Source: Paenibacillus albiflavus
GTDB lineage: Bacteria; Bacillota; Bacilli; Paenibacillales; NBRC-103111
DNA length: 64,000 nucleotides
Assembly: GCF_004344915.1 (NCBI RefSeq)
Contig: NZ_SKFG01000027.1
Location: 1 to 64,000, forward strand
Reading direction: 5' to 3'
Position numbers and translations under genes: made by a program. Shown here in pieces: positions 34,083-42,885 of this stretch (positions within the stretch are counted from its first letter, which is position 1; the number at the start of each line of letters is the position of its first letter). Below the pieces are notes generated by a model, which worked only from the letters and a program-made list of their open reading frames with translations, was not told where the DNA came from and did no database searches.

Positions 34083-35285
34083 TGCTGATTTGGCGCGAAT
34101 TAAAGTTAAATAGGCCCAGAATGCATTGAGCAGAAGCATAGCCGTAGTAAAGAAGAAAATGCCTCTAATACCACCGATATAGCCAGAGATGAAACCCCCG
34201 AAAACAGGGCCAATCATATTCCCGAAGGATAGGAAGCTGGAGTTAAAAGAGTAAGAGCGGCTTTCCATCCCTGCGGGAGTGTATTTACGAATTAATGTAT
34301 TGACAGTCGGCAATAATCCGCCTAAAAAGATACCGAGGAAGAACCTGGCGATGAATAACTGCCATACACTTGATACAAGCGCTTGGGGAATGAACGCTAC
34401 CCCTGCACCGATCAAGCAGAAGAACAGAATTTTCTCAGATCCGATACGATCAGACCATTTGCCAAGCAGCGGTGACGCGATCATATTGGAGAAACCTGTA
34501 ATGGAAGAAACAAATCCAGCAAGAAAGGCTAAATTCTCTGTTCGTCCATTCAACAGATCAGCTACGAACAATGGCATTAGCGGTAGGGAGCTTTGCATGG
34601 CGAATTGGATCATGAGCGTAACCGTATAAAGTGCAGGTAATTGTTTAATATGCTGCAAATTTTTCCAGGCTTTGAGAATGGATATTTTAGGCTTTTTCGC
34701 AGCTTCGCTTGCATTGAATTTTTCTTTGACGAATATCCAAGAGAGAATACTGCCAAGTGTTAATAAGGAGCCTGTTATGTAGAAAATACTCCGGTATCCT
34801 ACTGCATCAGCTAATAACCCGCCGATGAATGGCCCCAGAATGGATCCTGCAACCGCTCCCGACTGCAAGGTACCGAGCGCAAAGCCCATTTTGGCTTTGG
34901 GCGTGTTCGTGGACATCAGTGCGACTGCAGCTGGTACGTAGCCTGATATGACCCCGTTAAGCATACGAAGTCCAAGCAGCTGCCAGGCATTCGTGGCAAA
35001 TCCCATCAGCACCATGACAATTGCCATTCCAAATCCAGAACGGAGCAGCATCATTTTGCGACCATAACGATCTGCTACTCCACCCCAAATCGGTTGAAAT
35101 ACGAACGCTGTTACAAAATTCCCTGCAAAAATAATACCTGCCCAAGTGGAAATCTGATGGGGATCGGTCATACCTAAATCTTGCTGCAAGTATAATGGCA
35201 AGAAGGGGACGATCATCGTCATTCCACTCATGACCATGAATTGCCCGAACCACAAGACTCCCAGGTTAATCTTCCAACGCTCCAT
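34047..35285 (-). CDS. MFS multidrug-type transporter
   Basis: 412 residues, twelve helices. It has the drug-exporter-like loop GGVADRYGRKMMLLRSG and a second copy ASPLLGKWSDRIGSEK, plus the MFS motif C-like LGPFIGGLLADAVGYRS. Homologous to MdtG/YxlH-like exporters. Start at ATG 35285 with AGAGG 8 nt upstream. Its 3' end overlaps the O-methyltransferase coding end on the other strand. Confidence 0.9.
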   Translation of the reverse strand: MERWKINLGVLWFGQFMVMSGMTMIVPFLPLYLQQDLGMTDPHQISTWAGIIFAGNFVTAFVFQPIWGGVADRYGRKMMLLRSGFGMAIVMVLMGFATNAWQLLGLRMLNGVISGYVPAAVALMSTNTPKAKMGFALGTLQSGAVAGSILGPFIGGLLADAVGYRSIFYITGSLLTLGSILSWIFVKEKFNASEAAKKPKISILKAWKNLQHIKQLPALYTVTLMIQFAMQSSLPLMPLFVADLLNGRTENLAFLAGFVSSITGFSNMIASPLLGKWSDRIGSEKILFFCLIGAGVAFIPQALVSSVWQLFIARFFLGIFLGGLLPTVNTLIRKYTPAGMESRSYSFNSSFLSFGNMIGPVFGGFISGYIGGIRGIFFFTTAMLLLNAFWAYLTLIRAKSASLHSGDRQTVE

Positions 35286-35478
35286 AATGGATACCTCTTT
35301 CATTTCTTCATGCCGCGAACAGCAATAAGTTGAAAAGATTATCTATTGATGCAAATCATCCATTTATTATAACACCAACATGTCGAAATTACTGCTTTTG
35401 TGCCAACATTGAAAATGAATTGTAATCTATCATTTCGTTTTATATAATTTAACCAAATAGTAGAAATGAGGTAAACGA

Positions 35479-36723
35479 ATGGAGCCTAGATCAAGTAGAA
35501 TGCGGAAGCCGCCGCCGCGCAAGAAAAAAACGGGTATTCTGTTCTTCTCGATCGCATTACCGTTAGTAGCTATTATCGTTGCGCTTGCCGCTACGCTGTG
35601 GAACGGTGATTCAGGGAAAGAGCAAGCGGATCAGAATAACTCAAAAGGCAGTACAATTGTAACTACTTCGACTCCTACACCTACACCTTCCTCTAATCAG
35701 AAGCCTGCCCCTGCAACATCTGAACCTGTCAAGCCTGAAACTACCGAGACTCCAACATCAGAACAGAATCAAGGGTCTGTGACGATGACGTTTGTAGGCG
35801 ACGTGATGATGTCAGATAAAGTTGAGGGCATTCTAAAGAAGGAAGGCTACGATTATCCTTATACATATGTACGCAAATATTTTGAACAAGCGGATTTCTC
35901 CATTGCCAATCTAGAAACACCAGTTACGAGCAATGGAACGAAGCAAGATAAGTTGTACTCTTATCAATCTTCACCTGAGGCGCTGCCACCGCTTGCAGCG
36001 GCTGGAATTGATCTTGTGAATCTAGCAAATAACCATTCGATGGATCGAGGACCTGATGGTTTACTGGATACATTAAAACATTTGGATGAGGCAGGAATTA
36101 AGCATATCGGAGCGGGTCATGACATTGACGAAGCGTATCAGCATGCTATTTTGGAGAAAAATGGGGTTAAGATTGCCTTTATTGGCTTGAATCACATCAT
36201 TCCGAATGAAAGCTGGAAAGCAACTGCCTCTAGACCAGGCATGACCCAAATATATACTCCCAAGGATGCTGAGGATGCCATCAAACGGGCCAAGGCGGAT
36301 GCGGATGTCGTCGTAGTATTTGCTCATTGGGGAGAAGAACGTGAGGATATGCCGGTAAAATATCAGAAGGACCTTGCAAGACGATTTATTGATGCAGGCG
36401 CGGATCTAATCGTAGGCAGTCATCCGCATGTGCTGCAAGGCTTTGAGCAATACAAGGGCAAATGGATTGCGTATTCGCTAGGGAATTTTATTTTTACAAC
36501 GAATAAAGTCGCCAAAACGCATGAATCTGCGATCTTGCAAGTAACCGTCAATAAAGCAGGAGAAGCTGAACTAAGTATAGTTCCCGTATTGACTCAGTAT
36601 GCACTTCCTAAACCGTTAACAGGGGATAAGGCTGACCAGCTATTAAAGCGCATATCCTCGATCTCAATAGATGCAACAGTTGAACTGCTTGGAGATGGAA
36701 CAGGGAAAGTAACCGCCAAATAA
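35479..36723 (+). CDS. CapA-family (PGA_cap) metallophosphatase-like protein, copy 1
   Basis: 414 residues. Basic N-terminus (RKPPPRKKK), one membrane anchor (19-40), a T/S/P-rich extracellular linker (60-98), and a CapA/PgsA domain of the calcineurin-like superfamily. Motifs: FVGDVMM at 105-111, SIANLETP, NLANNHSMDRG, FAHWGEE, VGSHPHVLQG and YSLGNF. CapA takes part in poly-gamma-glutamate production, but lone CapA proteins without capBC, as here, have no set role. A second paralogue lies at 37614, with an FAH enzyme between them. Confidence 0.92.
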   Translation: MEPRSSRMRKPPPRKKKTGILFFSIALPLVAIIVALAATLWNGDSGKEQADQNNSKGSTIVTTSTPTPTPSSNQKPAPATSEPVKPETTETPTSEQNQGSVTMTFVGDVMMSDKVEGILKKEGYDYPYTYVRKYFEQADFSIANLETPVTSNGTKQDKLYSYQSSPEALPPLAAAGIDLVNLANNHSMDRGPDGLLDTLKHLDEAGIKHIGAGHDIDEAYQHAILEKNGVKIAFIGLNHIIPNESWKATASRPGMTQIYTPKDAEDAIKRAKADADVVVVFAHWGEEREDMPVKYQKDLARRFIDAGADLIVGSHPHVLQGFEQYKGKWIAYSLGNFIFTTNKVAKTHESAILQVTVNKAGEAELSIVPVLTQYALPKPLTGDKADQLLKRISSISIDATVELLGDGTGKVTAK

Positions 36724-36744
36724 CAAGAGGATGGAGTAATCATC

Positions 36745-37374
36745 ATGACAGTTAATATTCGTAATATTTATTGTGTTGGTCGTAATTATGCTATGCACGC
36801 CGCTGAGCTTGGCAATGCTGTGCCTAAGGAGCCGATGATTTTCTTAAAGCCAACGCATGCGCTGACTCCGATGAATGGAGAAGCGATAAATTTACCAGGT
36901 GATGTTGGAGAAATTCACTATGAAGGAGAATTCGTCATCAGGGTGGGCAAGGCTTACAAACCGGGAATTCTAGTAGATGAGTTAATTGATTCCTTTGCAC
37001 TTGGTGTTGATCTTACATTAAGAGATGTTCAGACAGAGCTGAAGAAGGCAGGTCATCCATGGACGAAAGCCAAGGGATTTCTAAACTCTGCTCTATTGAC
37101 GCCACTTGTTCCCTACCCAGGGACGGCTGTAATCGAAGCAAGCAACTTCTCACTTCTCATTAATGATCAAGTTGCGCAGGTTGGCAATGTAAAGGATATG
37201 ATTTTTGATCTTCAAACGATTGTGGATTATATTGGATCCAAGTATGGACTCGGTGAAGGAGATCTTATTTATACGGGTACACCTGCAGGGGTAGGCGCGC
37301 TTCACGACCATGACGTTATTCGTTTGAAATGGGATGAGGAAGAGGTAGGAAAGTCCGTAATTCATTTGGTGTGA
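36745..37374 (+). CDS. FAH-domain protein (FAHD1-like acylpyruvase/oxaloacetate decarboxylase type)
   Basis: 209 residues, the short FAH fold. N-terminus YCVGRNYAMHAAELGNAVPK, metal acids in IHYEGEFVIRVG and GVDLTLRDVQ, and the KGFLNSALLTPL and IYTGTPAGVG motifs. Relatives hydrolyse acylpyruvates or decarboxylate oxaloacetate. It starts 21 bp after the first CapA gene and is followed by terminators. Distinct from the fahA of the homogentisate operon. Confidence 0.9.
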   Translation: MTVNIRNIYCVGRNYAMHAAELGNAVPKEPMIFLKPTHALTPMNGEAINLPGDVGEIHYEGEFVIRVGKAYKPGILVDELIDSFALGVDLTLRDVQTELKKAGHPWTKAKGFLNSALLTPLVPYPGTAVIEASNFSLLINDQVAQVGNVKDMIFDLQTIVDYIGSKYGLGEGDLIYTGTPAGVGALHDHDVIRLKWDEEEVGKSVIHLV

Positions 37375-37403
37375 TGTACTTATTCAAATAAGAAATAATC
37401 GAG

Positions 37404-37451
37404 TACCCAGAGACTAACGCCTATTCAGGTGATTGTCTTTGGGTATTTTTT
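37404..37451 (+). terminator. terminator after the FAH-domain gene
   Basis: TACCCA-g-AGAC pairs with GTCT-t-TGGGTA across a loop of about 20 nt, then a T run. Confidence 0.75.
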
Positions 37452-37509
37452 GTGCTGCAACGAAATTGAATACTTAAGGGTAGCCGTAGCCCGAATTCGC
37501 AAGAAGCTC

Positions 37510-37552
37510 AAGCTGTCCTGCAGGTCATAATCGACTGAGGGACGGCTTTTTT
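37510..37552 (+). terminator. second terminator-like hairpin before the second CapA gene
   Basis: AAGC-t-GTCC pairs with GGAC-g-GCTT, followed by a T run. Confidence 0.55.
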
Positions 37553-37613
37553 CATGCTAAGGAAATTTTTGTTGCATACTAGTAGCAATAAGTTCAGCAA
37601 AGGATGGTAGTTT

Positions 37614-38747
37614 ATGCGCAAATATCATTGGTTGAGTTGGCTCATGATTGGGATAGTTCTAGCACTAGGATTGGGAATTCTCACGTGGTTATCTGCAAGA
37701 GAGACAATTGAATTTAGCGGTGATGCTGGCTCGAGGACGCCACAACTGCAAACGCAGGCGGCAGCAACCAGTCATGAGCCCGTTCATCTCATATTCGCAG
37801 GAGATGCGATGATGGATTGGTCGGTAAAAGAGGCAATACGCGAGAAAGGGCCAGACTATCCATTTCAGTATGTGCGTGAAGAGGTAAGCGCAGCTGACCT
37901 GGCATTCGTTAATTTGGAAACTGCTGTTACGACGCATCGTGTGAAAGATACGAATCAAATTTATAATTTCAAGTCTGATCCGATATCGTTATCAGGCATA
38001 AAGAATGCGGGTTTTGATCTCGTGTCTATTAGCAATAATCATGTGCTTGATTATAAGCAGCAAGGGTTCCTGGAAACACTTCAACATTTGGAGCAGACGG
38101 GTTTGCGGTATGTTGGGGGAGGAAGGAATAAGGAGCAGGCGTATGCTGCACAACTATTTAAAATTAAGGGACAGAAAATTAAGATTCTTGCATTCTCTAG
38201 ATTCATTCCGACAGGTGAATGGTTTGCCCAAACTGATCAGCCTGGCGTCGCAGAAGCCTATAATAAGAACAGTGTGCTGCCAGTAATCAAGCGGGAGCGT
38301 GCAGGAGCAGACTATCTGCTTGTCTATATGCATTGGGGTGTAGAGAAGACACATACGCCGCAGCAGTGGCAAAGAGAGTATGCGTACCAAATGATTGATG
38401 CTGGGGCAGATGCTATTATCGGCAGCCATGTTCATGTGTTGCAGGGATATGAGTTCTACCATGGCAAGCCCATCGCTTATTCCATTGGAAACTTCTTGTT
38501 CCCCGATTATGTGAAGGGAGCAAAGGCTGACACAGGCTTGCTTAACGTAACACTTCGAAATGGCAAGGTAGAGATGGCATTTAAGCCTTACTTAATTAAG
38601 CATAATCAGGTTATTCCACAAGATCAGAACTATGAGCATAAGCAGCTTAAATTCATAGAAGCCATCTCCAAGAATGTGGAAGTTAACGGTTATTCGATTC
38701 AGGATCGTTCGGCTGTAACATCCAGTGCTGACAAATCGCTTCCATAA
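37614..38747 (+). CDS. CapA-family (PGA_cap) metallophosphatase-like protein, copy 2
   Basis: 377 residues: N-terminal membrane anchor (about 7-26), short linker, and CapA domain with FAGDAMMDW, FVNLETAV, SISNNHVLDY, YMHWGVE, IGSHVHVLQG and YSIGNFLFPDY. The same catalytic histidine pattern as copy 1 is present, apart from V for P in the SH-x-H motif. Clearly paralogous but diverged. AGGATG gives a modest SD. The DUF92 gene follows in the same direction. Confidence 0.9.
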   Translation: MRKYHWLSWLMIGIVLALGLGILTWLSARETIEFSGDAGSRTPQLQTQAAATSHEPVHLIFAGDAMMDWSVKEAIREKGPDYPFQYVREEVSAADLAFVNLETAVTTHRVKDTNQIYNFKSDPISLSGIKNAGFDLVSISNNHVLDYKQQGFLETLQHLEQTGLRYVGGGRNKEQAYAAQLFKIKGQKIKILAFSRFIPTGEWFAQTDQPGVAEAYNKNSVLPVIKRERAGADYLLVYMHWGVEKTHTPQQWQREYAYQMIDAGADAIIGSHVHVLQGYEFYHGKPIAYSIGNFLFPDYVKGAKADTGLLNVTLRNGKVEMAFKPYLIKHNQVIPQDQNYEHKQLKFIEAISKNVEVNGYSIQDRSAVTSSADKSLP

Positions 38748-38802
38748 CAGGTACAATGAATCTATTCATAAAGTTGGGGTAGTAGAGGAGAGATTGAACC
38801 AT

Positions 38803-39633
38803 ATGATAGGCTGGATAGTTGGACTCATCTGTAGTTCCGTGATTGCAGGCGCAGCTTACATGAAAAAATCACTAACAATGAGCGGGGCATCAGGAGCAAT
38901 CTTACTAGGAACTACCATGTATGCACTTGGCTCAATTGCATGGTATGGCGTTTTGATTGCTTTTTTCGTATCGTCAACGTTATTAACGAAGCTCAAACAG
39001 CAGCGTAAGACAGCGGCTGAAAGCGGGTACGCCAAGAGTGGCAATCGGGATATGGGACAGGTTGCCGCAAATGGCGGAATCGGATTATTGTTGTGTATTT
39101 TCAATGCATGCTGGCCGCATCCTTACTGGTGGATTGCGTTCATTGGCGTTATGGGAGCTGTAACAGCAGATACGTGGGCAACTGAGATTGGAGGATTAAG
39201 CCGAAGTACACCAAGATCAATTTTAAATGGACGCAAGGTGGCCCCTGGTACGTCTGGAGGTATCACAGGGCTAGGTGTAGCCGCATCTGCACTAGGCGGG
39301 TTGTTCATAGGCTTGATTGGATGGTTATTCTTGCAGGTTGATGACGTAGGCGGTATTAATCTTGGTTATGTGCTCCTAGTTGGACTTACGGGCGGATTAG
39401 TCGGATCTCTTGGAGATTCGTTAATGGGAGCTTCGATCCAGGTGATGTATCGTTGTAAGGCTTGTGGTAGGGACGTAGAAACGAAAAACCATTGCAATCA
39501 CCCCACAGAGAAAATTAGAGGATTGCAATGGTTTAATAATGATACAGTCAACATTATCGCGTCTATCCTTGGTGGGGCATTAGCGGTAAGGATTTATAAA
39601 TCTGCGATAGAATTAATTGATTTACTTCGTTAA
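38803..39633 (+). CDS. DUF92 family membrane protein
   Basis: 276 residues with about six or seven helices and DUF92 motifs: MGAVTADTWATEIGGLSR, GTSGGITGLGVAASALGG, GLVGSLGDSLMGASIQ. A small zinc-knuckle-like insert CKACGRDVETKNHC precedes the last helix, and WFNNDTVN closes it. The plant DUF92 member VTE6 is a phytyl-phosphate kinase, so an isoprenoid-phosphate kinase role is conceivable. Start at ATG 38803 (GAGGAG about 10 nt upstream). Its end overlaps pepF by 12 bp. Confidence 0.88.
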   Translation: MIGWIVGLICSSVIAGAAYMKKSLTMSGASGAILLGTTMYALGSIAWYGVLIAFFVSSTLLTKLKQQRKTAAESGYAKSGNRDMGQVAANGGIGLLLCIFNACWPHPYWWIAFIGVMGAVTADTWATEIGGLSRSTPRSILNGRKVAPGTSGGITGLGVAASALGGLFIGLIGWLFLQVDDVGGINLGYVLLVGLTGGLVGSLGDSLMGASIQVMYRCKACGRDVETKNHCNHPTEKIRGLQWFNNDTVNIIASILGGALAVRIYKSAIELIDLLR

Positions 39634-41412
39634 TTCTTCGATTTGATCAAGAATGGAAGCAAATACGCTCATCGCTTGTTTAATCGGCTCAGGTGAAGAC
39701 ATATCAACGCCTGCACGTTTAAGAATATTAATGGAGTAATCACTTCCGCCGCTCTTCAGGAAGCCAAGATAACGTTCAACAGCTGGCTCGCCTTCGTCCA
39801 GGATTTGCTTCGCAAAGCTTGTTGCAGCGGAGAAGCCAGTTGCATATTTGTATACATAGAAGGAGTTGTAGAAATGAGGGATACGTGCCCATTCCATTTC
39901 AATATCCTTGTCTACAGTCATGCCTTTACCATGGTATTGAACGTTCAGATCATAGTAAATCTGGTTGAAGTCTTGAGCGGTTAAGGATTCACCCTTCTCA
40001 ACCTTCTCATGTGTGATTTTCTCGAATTCTGCAAACATGGTTTGACGGAACACCGTTGTACGGAATTGATCAGCATAATAAGTTAAGAGATACAGCTTTT
40101 CCTTCGGATCAGTTGTTCTCTTAAGGAGATAGTCCATCAAGAGAGCTTCATTGAGTGTCGAAGCCACTTCTGCCAGGAAGATTGTATATTGCGCATCACG
40201 GTATTCATTGTTTGCATCGGACAAGTAAGAATGAATCGCATGACCCATTTCGTGCGCAAGCGTGAACATAGAGTTCAGATTGTCTTTGTGATTCAGAAGG
40301 ACATATGGATGAGTGCCGAATGCGCCCCAGCTATACGCACCGCTGCGTTTATTCTGGTTCTCATAAATATCGATCCAGCCTGTATCATAGCCATCTTGAA
40401 GAATCTTCGCATAATTCTCGCCAAGCGGCTCCAGACTATCTTTCACCATTTCCTTCGCTTCTTCATATGTAATATCCATATCGAATTGCTCAACAAGTGG
40501 TGTGAATAGGTCATACATATGCAATTCGTCAACCTTAAGCAGCTTTTTACGAAGTTCCATATATTTATGTAACAAAGGTAGAGAATCATGAATCGTATCA
40601 ATTAAATTCGTATAAACTTCTTTATTGATATTGTCGCCAAATAGGGACATTTCAAGTACAGAAGGGTACTTGCGTGCTTTTGAATAGAACTGATTCTTTA
40701 CAATATTCGCACTAAGGGTAGAGGCAAGTGTGTTTTTTTGCTTGCGATACGTTTCATAGACAGCTGTAAAAGCATTTTTACGAACTTCTGGATTGCGGCT
40801 TTCAAGGAACTGAATGTAGGAGCCATGTGTAATTTCCACTTCTTCGCCCTTATCATTCTTCACTTTAGGGAACTTAAGATCCGCATTATTGATCATCGCA
40901 AAAATGGTTTCTGGTGCGCTTGTCACGTTGCCAGCCATTGCAAGCAAAGCTTCTTCTGATTTGGACAATACATGCGGTTTCTGGCGAATCATATCTTCTA
41001 GTGTTTTGCGATACAAGGATAGGCTTGAATCCTTCACTAATGCTTGAAGCTGATCATCGGATAGTGTAAGAATTTCAGGTGAGATGAAAGATAGGCTTTC
41101 ATTCACTTCTACACTCAATTTACGCGCGCGATCAACTAAAGCTTGATCGCTAGGGTCAGCCATATCTTGATGATGCTTCATATTTGCGTAAACGTATAAT
41201 CTTTCGGCATGCAGTGAAATCTGATCTTCAAGTTCAAAGCATTGCTTAATCGATTCAGCAGAGTTTAATTTGCCGTGAAATTTACTGATTTGTGCAAGCT
41301 TCGTTTTAAGCTCGCTATTTTCTTTGTCCCAAGCTGCTTGATCTGCAAACAGATCAGTTAGCTTCCACTGATGTTCAACTGGAACATCCTTACGTGCAGG
41401 TAATTGCGACAT
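39622..41412 (-). CDS. pepF: oligoendopeptidase F
   Basis: M3 zinc metallopeptidase that cuts 7-17-residue peptides. About 596 residues. The active-site motif is AHEMGHAIHSYLS, with downstream Glu in FLAEVASTLNE. N-terminal oligopeptidase F domain LTDLFADQAAWDKEN, and C-terminal YATGFSAATSFAKQIL. The main start is ATG 41412, with a strong AGGAGGG 5 nt upstream. The frame stays open to 41541, and an in-frame ATG at 41520 (AGGAG about 10 nt upstream) would add a signal-peptide-like stretch MRLLTAALLLSLTAQSA. The cytosolic form is the normal one. Confidence 0.94.
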   Translation of the reverse strand: MSQLPARKDVPVEHQWKLTDLFADQAAWDKENSELKTKLAQISKFHGKLNSAESIKQCFELEDQISLHAERLYVYANMKHHQDMADPSDQALVDRARKLSVEVNESLSFISPEILTLSDDQLQALVKDSSLSLYRKTLEDMIRQKPHVLSKSEEALLAMAGNVTSAPETIFAMINNADLKFPKVKNDKGEEVEITHGSYIQFLESRNPEVRKNAFTAVYETYRKQKNTLASTLSANIVKNQFYSKARKYPSVLEMSLFGDNINKEVYTNLIDTIHDSLPLLHKYMELRKKLLKVDELHMYDLFTPLVEQFDMDITYEEAKEMVKDSLEPLGENYAKILQDGYDTGWIDIYENQNKRSGAYSWGAFGTHPYVLLNHKDNLNSMFTLAHEMGHAIHSYLSDANNEYRDAQYTIFLAEVASTLNEALLMDYLLKRTTDPKEKLYLLTYYADQFRTTVFRQTMFAEFEKITHEKVEKGESLTAQDFNQIYYDLNVQYHGKGMTVDKDIEMEWARIPHFYNSFYVYKYATGFSAATSFAKQILDEGEPAVERYLGFLKSGGSDYSINILKRAGVDMSSPEPIKQAMSVFASILDQIEELTK

Positions 41413-41616
41413 GGGAGCCCTCCTAATAATAGAATATGGATGAGTTAAAGCTTGCGATTGGTAAGGCATTGCAGATTGAGCAGTTAGACTTAATAGCAAC
41501 GCCGCTGTTAGTAACCGCATGACAATCACGCTCCTAGGCATAAGCAGATCAAGCTATTTTCTACTCGGTATTATAGAATTTATAACATTTGTGTCATAAA
41601 TTCTAAGTAATACCTT

Positions 41617-41658
41617 AAGAAACGCATCCGTCCTTAAAGACGATGAAACCGTTTCTTC
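41617..41658. repeat. hairpin with a near twin at 52292
   Basis: AAGAAACG-CATC-c-GTC-cttaaa-GAC-GATG-aaac-CGTTTCTT. It lies upstream of pepF and downstream of the small TerC-linked gene. It shares the AAGAAACGCATCnGTC arm and GATG...CGTTTCTTC arm with the element at 52292-52337. Confidence 0.55.
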
Positions 41659-41736
41659 ACGCCTAGTATAGCCGTTGTCTTCATTCATTATAACGAAGTG
41701 TGAAAAGCATAGCTAGTTCATTAACGGAATATTTGT

Positions 41737-41925
41737 TTAACTTGATTGTCCCAAATTAAAAAAACTAATAAGCACCAGGATAAACGAAATAACGATTAGA
41801 ACTAATGTGATGATGGCTAGAAATCTTTTGATTTTTGCAGGCAAAGAATCTTTTTTCAAAATCAGGATTAAGGCAAGTACGAATGATACGATGATAAATG
41901 TGAGTACTGAATCTGACATTGGCAT
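41737..41925 (-). CDS. 62-residue two-helix membrane protein linked to TerC
   Basis: Reads MPMSDSVLTFIIVSFVLALIL, then a short basic loop KKDSLPAKIKRF and a second helix LAIITLVLIVISFILVLISFF. It begins 9 bp after the TerC stop on the same strand with no clear SD of its own, so translation is probably coupled to TerC. It might be a small accessory subunit of the exporter; that is inference. I do not recognise the family. Confidence 0.6.
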   Translation of the reverse strand: MPMSDSVLTFIIVSFVLALILILKKDSLPAKIKRFLAIITLVLIVISFILVLISFFNLGQSS

Positions 41926-41934
41926 AAGGTAAAA

Positions 41935-42621
41935 TCAGCTCCCTTGGGTTTTAGCCTTTGGTGCATTTATTCTACCTAATATTAACACAGCAGCGATAAC
42001 AATGACGATCACAGTATATCTAAGGATTGGATTACCTTCAAAATATTTATGAATAAATGGCTCATCAATAATCATTTTCGAGGCGGTGTAAGCAAGGACG
42101 GCAGAACCAAAATAGATGATAATTGGAAAACGTTCAATTAGTTTAATAAATAATGTACTTCCCCATACGATAATCGGCACAGTAATTAATAAACCAATAA
42201 TGACGAGTCCGATATGGCTTTGTGCAGCACCAGCAATTGCAATAACATTATCGAGTCCCATCGCGGCATCTGCTAAAATAATTGTCCCGATAGCTGCAAG
42301 TGCGGTATTTTTAGCCGCGATTTCATGGTCTTTTTTATCAACAAGTAATTTGTAAGCAATCCAGATCAGCATGAAACCACCGAGCAGTAAAAGCCCAGGT
42401 ATTTTGAGCAAGTAGGTTACTGCGATCGTCGCTAAGATTCTAACCCCGATGGCACCGATTGTTCCCCAAATGATAACTCGTTTCTGTAAGTCCTTCGGTA
42501 CATTCCTAGCTGCAAGTCCAATAACAATTGCATTGTCACCTGCTAATACGAGATCAATCACGATGATGGAGAATAATGCCGCGAAAAATTCGGCTGAGAA
42601 CCATTCCATAACGTTGTCCAC
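41935..42621 (-). CDS. TerC family metal exporter-like protein (YjbE/YkoY type)
   Basis: 228 residues, seven helices. TerC signature VLAGDNAIVIGLAARNVP near the N-terminus, with conserved Asp residues in the membrane (IVIDLVLAGDN, DAAMGLDNVIAIAGAA). In Bacillus, TerC relatives export Mn2+, partly to load exoenzymes, and are controlled by the yybP-ykoY riboswitch. That element is present here in the leader, which strongly supports a manganese role. AAGGGAG precedes the ATG at 42621. Confidence 0.94.
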   Translation of the reverse strand: MDNVMEWFSAEFFAALFSIIVIDLVLAGDNAIVIGLAARNVPKDLQKRVIIWGTIGAIGVRILATIAVTYLLKIPGLLLLGGFMLIWIAYKLLVDKKDHEIAAKNTALAAIGTIILADAAMGLDNVIAIAGAAQSHIGLVIIGLLITVPIIVWGSTLFIKLIERFPIIIYFGSAVLAYTASKMIIDEPFIHKYFEGNPILRYTVIVIVIAAVLILGRINAPKAKTQGS

Positions 42622-42691
42622 TCCCTTGTTTTAGATATAGTCTTGCATCATGTACCTGATTCAATTCGCATCTGGCAAGATTTTAGTGAAC

Positions 42692-42736
42692 ACAAAAAGA
42701 CCTTTGCCAGAATAGAATATTTCTAGGCAAAGGTCT
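42692..42736 (-). terminator. riboswitch-controlled terminator
   Basis: On the minus strand AGACCTTTGCC pairs with GGCAAAGGTCT, then TTTTTGTG. It lies between the manganese aptamer and the TerC gene, so it is the expression platform: it forms when Mn2+ is low and is disrupted when Mn2+ binds. Confidence 0.85.
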
Positions 42737-42830
42737 TGCTAACAACGGAATGTTGCCGAAAAAGCCGGAGCAATATTGCACTCGTATTGACGACTTTATC
42801 GTATCTAGCTACTCCCCTTTGGAGAATCAT
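42730..42830 (-). promoter_or_regulatory. yybP-ykoY manganese riboswitch
   Basis: The leader contains the aptamer signature AAAGGGGAGTAGC at 42820-42808 (minus strand), followed by a stem region and CCGGCTTTTTCGGCAAC, matching the known yybP-ykoY (Mn2+) element. It is followed by an intrinsic terminator and the TerC gene. Transcription begins near 42842. Confidence 0.9.
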
Positions 42831-42848
42831 ATATTACATGTTAAGGAA

Positions 42849-42878
42849 ATTATATCTTTAGTATATATCGATTGTCAA
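42849..42878 (-). promoter_or_regulatory. consensus sigma-A promoter of the riboswitch-TerC unit
   Basis: On the minus strand TTGACA, 18-bp spacer, TATAAT: both hexamers perfect. Start site near 42842. Confidence 0.85.
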
Positions 42879-42885
42879 TCGTAGA

